Shown piece after piece: positions 55,631 to 64,000 of a stretch of DNA of 64,000 bases; within the stretch, counting starts at the first letter, position 1; every line of letters begins with the position of its first letter. The translations under genes and the position numbers were made by a program. A model generated the notes under the pieces. It did not search any database. It saw only the letters and a program-made list of their open reading frames with translations, and was not told the origin of the DNA. This DNA is from Dreissena polymorpha (lineage: Eukaryota > Mollusca > Bivalvia > Myida > Dreissenidae). Where the stretch lies: assembly GCF_020536995.1 (NCBI RefSeq), contig NC_068355.1, forward strand, positions 122,780,365 through 122,844,364. The letters run 5' to 3'.

Positions 55631-57395
55631 ATCCCCATGTTTTTCGGAGAAAAAGTGGGGATGATGTATTGATGTGCATCTGTCCGTCCGTCCTGGCCAC
55701 CTGCTCCTTCTACACTATTAGCACTAGAACCTTGAAACTCACATACATGGTAGCTATGAGCATATGTGCGACGGTGACAGTGACAGAATTTTTATCTGAC
55801 CCCTGGGTCAAAAGTTATGGGGGTTGGGACAGGCCGGGTCAGAGATTTTCACTCATTTTTTTAATGTTATTTTACATTAACTTCTTCATTTCTGCACCGA
55901 TTTACTTCAAATTTATACTGAGCCTCTCTTATATCAATATGGTTGATCTCAACTATGCATGGCCCCATAACCAACCCTGGGCCGCCCCGGCCACATAGGC
56001 CAAGCCCACCCAAAATTGCCTTTTACTATAATTTCTTCATTTCTACACAGATTCACTTCAAATTGATACTGAACCTCTCTCATGACAGTACGGTCAATCT
56101 CAGCTATGCATGGCCCCATCACCAACCATAGGGCATCCCGCCCACATAGGCCACGCCCACCCAAAATTGCCATTTACTATAATTTCTTCATTTCTACACC
56201 AATTCACTTCAAATTGATACTGAACCTCTCTTATGACAATACGGTCAATCTCAGCTATGCATGGCCCCATTACCAACAGGGCTTTCTACAGGCCATTTAA
56301 CGATCCCTCGCCGGGGCGCTTGAATTTCGAAATCAAGAGTCCCCGGGGCACTTGAAATTTTCCAATCAGTGTATTTTTCAGTAAAAGAAAGTGGAGATAG
56401 TAAAAAACAATCAAGGTTTCTCTATTAGTGCATACAATATTCCCTGTTTTAAAAGAGCACTCGGTACCTACTTTCACAAGTAATCGCCATAAACACCACA
56501 TGGGGTAATGGATAATCCACTGATAAGAGAATAGCATGACGCACATATCAATTATTCAAAATTGCCTTTTACTATAATTTCTTCATTTATACACCGATTT
56601 ACTTCAAATTGATACTGAACATCTCTTATGACAATGCGGTCAATCTCAACTATGTATGGCCCTTTTACCAACCCTGCAGGCTTTTTCCGCCCTATGCCAC
56701 GGGTCCGAAATTCGGTCCCATTCCCAATGCAAATCTGGTTGTTTTTTTTCCCAATTGAATTATTTTTTCCCAATTCCAAAAAAAACAAAAAAACAAATTT
56801 TTTTTTTTTTTTACCTTAAAATATATAAGTTTACTGATACAGTGTAGAAAATAGAAAGTGTTGCATAATTAAATTATCTGTTGCCTTGAATTTGTTTAAA
56901 AAACTGTAAATATGTTGATGATTATTTCAGACTTTCCTTATTTTCCTCAAAATCCGGCGCTTCGCGGCCTTTTCCCCGAATTCAGATTAAAAAACCTGCA
57001 CTTATTTCACATGTTCATAATACTTTGTAAAATTTTTATAATAAGTTATCAAATTGTCGTTATTTACCAGTTAACGGCTTCTTGGAAATATAAGAAACAC
57101 TATTTACATGCGATAATTTTTCCCAATTGAGCCAATTTTGCGAATAATTTTTTTCCCAAAATGGGGGTTTTCACGACGCGAAATTCCCAAAATTCCAGTG
57201 TGGCGTATTCCCAAAATGGAGCGGAAAAAGCCTGCCCTGGGGCGCCCCGCCCATAATAGGCCACACCCACCCAAATTGTCTTTTACTATAATTTCTTCAT
57301 TTCTACACCTATTCACTTCTAATTGATACTGAACTTTTCTTATGACAATACGGTCAATCTCAACTATGCATGGACCCATTACCAACCATGGGGCG
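55631..57395 (+). repeat. Array of about 165-base units (AGCTATGCATGGCCCCAT family), interrupted
   Basis: It begins ATCCCCATGTTTTTCGGAGA with CTGTCCGTCCGTCC. Four to five units contain ACTATAATTTCTTCATTTCT, ACACCxATTCACTTCAAATT, GATACTGAACCTCTCTTATG and CTATGCATGGCCCCAT. Insertions lie at about 56278-56553 (one CAGGGCTTTCTACAGG end visible, the other not) and at 56686-57235. Reading frames through the units are artefacts. Confidence 0.7.
56686..57235 (-). mobile_element. Intact GCAGG-ended element, 550 bases
   Basis: GCAGGCTTTTTCCGCC at the left and GGAGCGGAAAAAGCCTGC at the right are inverted. The 3-base duplication CCT is at 56683-56685 and 57236-57238. The interior has TTCGGTCCCATTCCCAA on the left and GGTTTTCACGACGCGAAATT on the right. 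It is noncoding and is the reference copy for 43859-43888 plus 53290-53876. Confidence 0.8.
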
Positions 57396-58764
57396 CCCCT
57401 GGGTGAAACATGCGGCGTGGGGATACGCGTCAGCCTCTGCCGCGCCATTTCTAGTTTTTTATTACGTTGTACGAAGAGAATTTACATCATTTGCCTAAGT
57501 CCAGATTGGCTTGCTTAAATGTACGCAGGGAAATGATAAATTGCAGTGATTTTTTTTTATTTTTTTTTGTTACAGCCTGTGGCATTTGGATTGGGAAAAT
57601 TAGCGCGATAAACCATGAAATTGGGAAAAATAGTGCGATAAACCATGAAATTGGGAAACATTATAAATATGATTATAAGAACAGAATAAAAATTGCTAAG
57701 TTCATGTTTGACAGCATTTTTATATTATAAAGTGTTGCTTTCATGTCTTCTTACAACGTTTAGTTAATATCCTTCCACATGCATATTAAACTTGCAATAA
57801 TCTATAGATTCTTCAATATACATGTACCATTATCATTTAAACATAATATCTTTAAGAGTATGAATTTAATTCAGGATGTTTTTCTAAAGTAAAATATGAT
57901 ATGGTGAAAACATTAACAAATATTAACAAACACGCATTTGTGTTCTTGCTGTGTTAATGTTGTATTAAATGGAGCTAAAATAATTCATTTCATTTGTTTA
58001 CCTTTTAATATCTTGCACAATTGACATCCTCAGTCCAATGCTATATCACCAAACTATACAGCGTGACAAACATAATAAAGCAGAATATGCATATGAATCT
58101 GAATATACACAGATCCACTAACATATAAATCAAATCATGTTTGTTTCTTTCCATTTTCGAACGGTTCTCGTCTTAAATGCTTTAAATTTGTGAACTCAAA
58201 TTTCCCAACACAGATTTCTGTGACGCACATTCACTGTGAACATTTATAATAAATATTTGTTGTTGTTCATCTCAAACATAGTATTTTGCGGTAAGTGACA
58301 CACACATCAATTTATCTTCTAATAACCATGTGATATCCGGGACCGCTGTTAATTTTAGTGTTATTTATCATTTTCGCTGCTCATCGCAAACTTCTCGGCT
58401 GCTTGCCGTCATCTGGGACGTGTGTAAAAACAGGCGTTAACAATCGGGATACATCGACTGTCGTCTGCATCCTCCGCAATATAGAGAGAGATGGGTGGAT
58501 AGCAACTTAAAATCATATTCGGCTACATTCGCGAACATTCGTAAGTCAGTTGTCATTCGGCGAAGACTCGACAAGCTCGATCGGCACTCGTTCTACAAAA
58601 TTAACGCTAAATGACATTGTAATCTTATTGGCTTCATTGGGAAAATTTGGTCATTTTTGGGGAAATTTTGGTCAGATTTTTGGGAAAAAACGTCATTTTT
58701 TGCAATCGGGAAGCAGCCAAATATTGGCGGTAATTTTGGGCAAAAAAAATCACTGAATTGAGCG
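57396..58764. other. Gene-free stretch
   Basis: 57575-57660 has a 30-base tandem duplication (GCGATAAACCATGAAATTGG, twice) inside TTGGGAAA-type element sequence. 58620-58760 is similar low-complexity element sequence (ATTTTTGGGGAAATTTTGG). 57730-58620 shows nothing recognisable. Confidence 0.4.
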
Positions 58765-58766
58765 TA

Positions 58767-60055
58767 CAGTACAGCCAAAGCGGCACAAACATAATCCGCG
58801 GCTACGCCACGGCCAGATTATTAGTCCGCGGCGGCCGAATCGTGTGTTCACGCGGCGTATCGCCGTGGCACTCGGCATCGACGCCGAGTCTGTATTCACC
58901 ACGCGTACTTTCGCGGAGTAAATCCGCCGCATACGTACGCGGCGGATCGAGTGAAAAGATATCCACCTACATGTACATACATGTATGTGTAGCGTAGAAT
59001 TAATTACGCGCAACTGTTTATGTTTCGTTCGATTATCACTATTAAATTTGTAATCCAAAACACACTTCCGAATTTTAATGCTAACGCGTCCTTTGGCAAA
59101 TTCTAGCGTCAAATAAACAGTGCTTAAATATCCTTCGTTTCATAAAAAGCGCGCGAAAATTATGCAGACATGTAGAACGTCGTTTGGAAAGTTTGGGTGT
59201 ATTTTGTGTTGTATAAATACATGAACATCACGTCAGGCGTAAATCGCGTGTTCAGTGGAGAAAAAAACCGCCCCGATTAGACGTTATTTCATCATCTCTA
59301 TAAATAGTAACAAATGCCAAAATGTATTTGATACTTAAGGAAATATCGAAATGTTTGTGTATCGTAAATATTTACCAGCATTTGCTTTAAAACTGGAATA
59401 TACGGGATTATCGGGTAATTAGTAGCGATATTAACTGTATAATATGAACAAAATTAAACGTGTTTATATACGCATATTCAAACAATAGTTATAATAAGCT
59501 GATAATTAACAAAACTACAAATACGTCGTCACCGTCTTGATTATTGATGTGGCTTCAAACTGCTAATTTTCTCAGCTAAAATATTATAGCGGAATCAACA
59601 TGCAATTAATTTATAAATCCACCATATGCTGGAGCCTTGACCACTTGTATGTGCGAAAACATAATTACGTGACCTTGTTTATGTGTGAAATACATACGCT
59701 ACGGGCGGGAAACAAACTTAATAATTGGCCAGACACATTAACTATGCTTACATGTATATGCTAATACAATCCGCGCACAATAAATTTATTATGATTTTAA
59801 TTATTATTATAATTGTTCTTTCAAAATTTGTTAACTACATGTAACTAATAATTAAAAAAAAAAATTTCATGATCGCATCGACTCGGCATCATGTCGCGGA
59901 CCGCGGCATGCCTCGGCGGACAGATGCGAAGTTTCGCGGTGAAATGCGACTTGCCGCCGCATACTGACGCGGCTTCAACGACTGACGCGGCATCGACTCG
60001 TTTCGCCTTGCCGCCGCGGATCGCGAAATACGTTTGTTCCGCTTTGGCTGTACTG
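58767..60055. mobile_element. TA-flanked element K, 1289 bases, chimeric core
   Basis: CAGTACAGCCAAAGCGGCAC and the inverse GCTTTGGCTGTACTG bound it, with TA on both sides (58765-58766 and 60056-60057), the target of Tc1/mariner elements. Both ends are followed by CG-rich blocks with repeated CGCGGCG-type words (58800-58945 and 59880-60025). The centre (about 59005-59430) is homologous in reverse to the core of element L at 50985-51400. No transposase is seen; frames over the CG-rich ends are artefacts. Confidence 0.65.
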
Positions 60056-60246
60056 TATCTTGATATTTCTAATGCGTATTTTACGCTGATACGCAGCTTA
60101 TTTAGAACGCTGCGCAGTATTACAGGCTTGGCGAAATTGGAAAAAATATGCCGGTCATCCAGACAGGCATTTCAGAAAATGTGCCGGTCCGGAGAAAACT
60201 TAGCCGGACCGAAAAAAACAACATTAAAACGACATATTGGATGATG

Positions 60247-60448
60247 TCTGATTATACTCCTTTAATTGACGTTTCGGCATAATGCCTTTATAAAAACAAT
60301 GGAAATAATATGTTAACTACATTTTTACGTCTTTTGACTGCATAATTTAAATAACAGTCAAAAGAAGTAAAAATGTAGTTAACATATTATTTCCATTGTT
60401 TTGATAAAGGCATTATGCCGAAACGTCAATTAAAGGAGTATAATCAGA
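60247..60448. repeat. 94-base-arm palindrome with hammerhead-like motif
   Basis: The arms 60247-60340 and 60355-60448 are reverse complements with two mismatches around a 14-base AT spacer (CATAATTTAAATAA). The right arm contains TTTGATAAAGGCATTATGCC followed by GAAACGTC, resembling a hammerhead ribozyme (CTGATGA, stem II, GAAAC) with the conserved CTGATGA altered to TTGATAA. The left arm carries the inverse. An 11-base direct repeat ATTGGATGATG lies at 60236-60246 and 60488-60498, so the inserted unit may be 60247-60487. Such motifs occur in terminal repeats of Penelope-like elements; that link is inference. Confidence 0.7.
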
Positions 60449-60542
60449 GAGTTATAATTATTAAATATCCCTACGGATAATTAAACTATTGGATGATGAT
60501 CATCCAACGAAATATGTATCAGTGCATCTTAATGGTCAAACA

Positions 60543-61267
60543 CAGGGGACAAAAATTCCACTCGTCCGCTCGTATTGACGAGTGAAATCTTGAAAGGACG
60601 AGTGAATTTCCCTAATGCTCTCGTCCTACAGGACGAGTGAAAAAAAGCTGATGTTAAAAATGAATTTTCTGACCAGTAAGACTATTTTTCATTTAATAAA
60701 ATCATTTTCTAAAAGCATATCTATTCCGAAAGTAGAATGCGAATGAACCGGAAATTGTAATTGTAAATTTTATACAGCAGGTGCGTGTTGTTATGCGAGA
60801 CTTGTGTCCCGAGTAAATATTGGCTTTTTGGTGTAAGCTTTGCGCGTACATGTTGACAGGGAACCATGCGACTGCAGTCTGCAGTCACTGTTAGTATTGA
60901 CTTTTAAAGAATTATTTAAGCGCTAAGTACGGTTTAAAACCAGATTTAAACCAGTCTGAGTTTCGTTTGAAAAATGTCTGCCATACGAGCGTTCTTAAAA
61001 GGGGGCGGGGGCGATGTTCAAACGTCCGAAACGGAAAGCACGCGAGCATTAGAAAAAATTTTATTTTGTGTTCCTCATAAATAAAGTAACTTATTTCACT
61101 GCTTAGCAGTGATATACTTTAGGAAATTTTATAAGTCATATCAGCCCTTTGCAATCTTTATTTCACACATATTTGATGGACGAGTGCGTGTGTTTGCAGG
61201 ACGAGTGAAAATTTTAATGCACTCGTCCTGCAGGACGAGTGCAGTTTATGAATATTTTTGTCCCCTG
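60543..61267 (+). mobile_element. Non-autonomous hAT element, 725 bases
   Basis: CAGGGGACAAAAAT and the inverse ATTTTTGTCCCCTG bound it. The exact 8-base duplication GTCAAACA is at 60535-60542 and 61268-61275. Subterminal GGACGAGTG/CACTCGTCC words repeat six or more times near the ends. At about 60974 an ATG opens MSAIRAFLKGGGGDV, which resembles the N-terminal start of hAT/zinc-finger transposases, so this is probably an internally deleted copy retaining the first exon. Confidence 0.85.
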
Positions 61268-61275
61268 GTCAAACA

Positions 61276-61794
61276 ATACTTAACTGACCAATTATATCCA
61301 TTTAGGCATTAAAACGTCAACTCATTAAGTAACAAGAAGTATCGAAAATAAAATTGCGGTTAACGAACACTAACTTGTACAATGTAAAATGATAACATTT
61401 TTGGAGACCAATGACGAGTGCATGTTATAAAGATATCACTAGAACATTGTTTATATTTAATAAACAACCTTTTTAAAGCCATGCTTCATAAAGAAATGCA
61501 TATTTTAATGTCCTTATCTACTCGAAAAATATGTCAAAACTATCAAGATCTTTTTTGTTAGAACGCAGTTGCCGATTTTGTGACTGAGTTTGAAGTAGGT
61601 GTTGTGTAACGAGTCGGATTTGCTCTTCGGGTTTGCTTTTTGAATTTTCACTTTCTGGCGCGCGGTCATTTCAGGAATGCTTCCTGGTTCATGTTAATTT
61701 ATATGTTATTAAAAATTGTTATAATATATTATTCCCATTATAAGTAAACCATAATTAAACCATTCAAATTAATATAATGTCAACAATGGCAGTG
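61276..61794. other. Gene-free stretch
   Basis: AT-rich DNA between two transposons. Nothing was recognised. Confidence 0.4.
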
Positions 61795-61799
61795 TTTTT

Positions 61800-63166
61800 T
61801 TTCACCTATAGGGGAATAGTGGCGGGGCCAAACCAAAGGGGAAAAATGCGTCGTTTTTTAGGAAAAGGGGAAAATTAAGAAGTCATTCTTTTATATGTAA
61901 TGATATTTATTATATGAATACACGTGTATGTATGAATGTAATATTCACAGCTGAATGTCTCTGTTCTTTTTCTTAAATATATATCAATGATTTGTTCAAC
62001 ATAAGTTTCAGCCGTCTGTTCAGCCATCATGCACAGTTATCAGTTTTTCAAGCCAATTAGAGTCTAATTGTGATTTTTTTAATCAATAAAATGGCAAATT
62101 TGAGCATTTTTTATCAATAAAATGGGCCAAATTAGAATGTTTTTATCAACAAATATTGACACAATATAGATACATCAGGCCTTTTCATGGCCATTTTGGA
62201 TAAAAAAATTATTTCATGAAGCCCACTCAGTGTTTTTTTTTATGGCAATTTCGGGGCCGATATTCGGCCCCATTCCCCTTAACAAAAAGTATATATATTT
62301 CCCCGATTTTGTAGAAAAAAATCCCCTCCAGAAAAAAAAAATTATTTTTTTTTTAGAAAGAACTCTATGATAAATATTCATTTCATAACAACTAACAAAG
62401 TATATAACAAATTAATAATATAATATGATTTTGAATTATTATATTATTATAAAGAGTTACATAAAATTTCCCAAATCAGTGTACTTTTCATATGAATTTC
62501 ATGCTTTTCCCAAAATGGCAAGGAAAAGGCCTGATGTATCTATATATATTGTGTCAATATTTGATGATAAAAACATTTTAATTTGGTCCATTTTATTGAT
62601 AAAAATATGCTAAAATTTGCCATTTTATCGATTAGAAAGTCCCAATTAGCCTCTCAAAATGGCTAGGAAAACTGATACTGTGCATGAAGGCTTAACTGTC
62701 TGAAACTTATGTTGAAAAAATCATTGGTATATATTTTAGAAAAAGGACAGAGAAATTCAGCTGTGAATATTACATTCATACATACATGTGTATTAATATA
62801 ATAAATTTCAGAACATATAAAAGAGTGAATTTTTAATTTTCCCCTTTTCCAAAAAAACGACGCGTTTTTCCCCTTTGGACGGGCCCCGCCATCATTCCCC
62901 TATTTGTGAAAAAAACACTGCCACTGATTTGGGAAAACCTAATTTAATATAACTCTTTATAATAATAAAAAATTATATTAATTATAGTTATATACCTTGT
63001 TAGATGTTTAAAGAATGAATTTGAGATATATCTATCATGAGGCAGTTGTTTCTAAAAAAACTTTTGGAGGGGATTTTTTCAGAAAAATTGGGGGAAAATA
63101 TATACTATTTTTAGAGGGGAATGGGGCCGAATATCGGCCCCGAAATTGCCATAAAAAAAAACACTG
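61800..63166 (-). mobile_element. CAGTG-ended hAT-like element with a sister copy inserted inside
   Basis: The ends CAGTGTTTTTTTTCACCTAT (left) and GCCATAAAAAAAAACACTG (right) are flanked by AATGG at 61795-61799 and 63167-63171. It is a reverse-orientation copy of the family seen at 34742-36147. Its sequence breaks at 62227 and resumes at 62921 around the inserted copy; the inserted copy's own interior shows the unbroken version (in reverse, ACTGATTTGGGAAA). Confidence 0.8.
62228..62920 (+). mobile_element. CAGTG-ended hAT-like element inserted in its own relative
   Basis: The ends CAGTGTTTTTTTTTATGGCA and (right) TTTGTGAAAAAAACACTG are flanked by CCACT at 62223-62227 and 62921-62925. It is 693 bases with no protein. 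Because host and insert are opposite-facing copies of one family, 61800-62222 and 62490-62920 form a long imperfect inverted repeat of about 430 bases. Confidence 0.8.
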
Positions 63167-63171
63167 AATGG

Positions 63172-64000
63172 GGAATAAATTAAATAAAATGTAATAAGAA
63201 ATTTATTAATTGTCATATGTAAAAAAAAATGTATTTTGTTTTTAATTTTTTTTTAAAGGGCAGGGGGAGCCCTAGGAAGGGCAGGGCGGAGGTTTGGAAG
63301 GGCAGACTGGCAGTTTCAAAGATGTAGGTGGAAGCACTTTGATTTTAGAGCCAATGTTCAAATGAGCACGATTCGGACAGCAGACACGACAAAGGACACG
63401 ATGAGCTGGCTATGACAATACCTCGTTTTTTTTTCCGAAAACAGCCAAGCTAAAAACACATTTAATTTATCTGAATGGCAGCCTACGGACGTTTTCCTTT
63501 GCATGCAACCTAAAAAACACGACGATATTTCAACACACTATTCTTGCTGACATTTTCATTTTGAAATTTCAAACAGTGGAATTTTTTTATGACTGTTCGA
63601 CTTTTAGAGGTTAAATAAAATAACATGATGTGCCAAAGATCGATGTCCTGCAACCTGCAGGGCCCTCGATTTGCACTTTTTACCGCCGATATCGGCCGCT
63701 TCCCCAATGCAAAATGTATACTTTTCCCCCTATTTTGTGGAAAAAATTCTCCTTAGAAAAAAAATGAAAACAAAAAAACAACAAATGCAAAGCCCGAAAC
63801 ACTGAACAGATATGGTTAGTGTTTTCTAGCCTGGTCGATACGGCTGTAGACAGGAAATATTACATTTTGCGCACCTGCATGATTTATACACCATTACTGA
63901 CGTAAAAAGCACATTCATGCAGTTTTTTTTAAAGAGAAGTTTTTTTAAGATAAACAATATCGTTTAAAGGTAATTGGCAGAGCGTTTTACGACATGGGAT
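63172..64000. other. Right edge of window, element fragments only
   Basis: 63255-63320 repeats AGGGCAG. 63665-63760 (CGCCGATATCGGCCGCTTCCCC, then CCCCCTATTTTGTGGAAAAA) is part of a CAGTG-ended hAT relative with no clear ends. No gene was found. Confidence 0.4.

Noticed and set aside
55669-57448. Several frames of 60-114 codons containing a repeated YAWPHxQP-type peptide
   Set aside because: They translate the 165-base tandem units and inserted element sequence.
58758-60244. Arg/Ala-rich reading frames of 79-120 codons
   Set aside because: They run through the CG-rich subterminal blocks of element K, which explains the lack of stops.

Overview
This is a eukaryotic, AT-rich, repeat-saturated chromosome segment, almost certainly from a bivalve mollusc. 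The basis is intron-bearing animal genes in a sea of dispersed repeats that I associate with bivalve genomes: minisatellite-bearing elements ending in CCCTTGTTT / CCCCCTTCGAAG, and an element containing ACTGGGCATAATGCATGTGC. A dreissenid is my best guess, from memory rather than from a search. One 100-base assembly gap lies at 8573-8672.

Host genes, left to right. (1) The last two coding exons of an unrecognised + strand gene (1747-3235). (2) A - strand gene for an OGFr_N (opioid growth factor receptor-like) domain protein, four exons between 7947 and 5231, with two one-base frame discontinuities; it is either a pseudogene or carries base errors next to the gap. (3) A complete - strand ALKBH2 gene (25532-21323; three exons, 250 residues), a DNA repair dioxygenase with all catalytic residues and an N-terminal PCNA-binding motif. 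(4) A large - strand gene (39792-28996; two coding exons, 1100 residues) for a nuclear-looking protein with repeated R-R-R-R-S motifs, an AT-hook and a C-terminal block resembling the Tantalus/PRR14 family. (5) A weak spliced transcript with a 38-codon reading frame (45402-46839). The genes show no operon-like or pathway relationship.

Most of the rest is mobile DNA. There are five arrays of a 140-base minisatellite framed by constant ends (about 17.4-19.0, 32.4-34.4, 35.2-35.9, 40.8-43.3 and 45.9-46.7 kb), probably non-autonomous Helentron-like elements, and related arrays with other units. A 200-base satellite occupies 14.8-16.8 kb. Many non-autonomous DNA transposons have target-site duplications that can be read directly: hAT elements with 8-base duplications, CAGTG-ended elements with 5-6 bases, GCAGG-ended elements with 3 bases, TTAA-flanked MITEs (two with tRNA-like cores, one in each ALKBH2 intron) and one TA-flanked element. 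A degraded C48-protease/PHD-finger element lies at about 10.9-12.0 kb.

The most striking structure is at 43.9-53.3 kb. Two nearly identical 1.34 kb hAT elements in direct orientation enclose 6.7 kb of other DNA. The only 8-base target duplication lies outside the whole 9.4 kb unit, as if it moved as a composite transposon. Other notable items are a 94-base-arm palindrome with a hammerhead-ribozyme-like core at 60247-60448, and nuclear-receptor-type AGGTCA direct repeats in almost every unit of the 140-base arrays.
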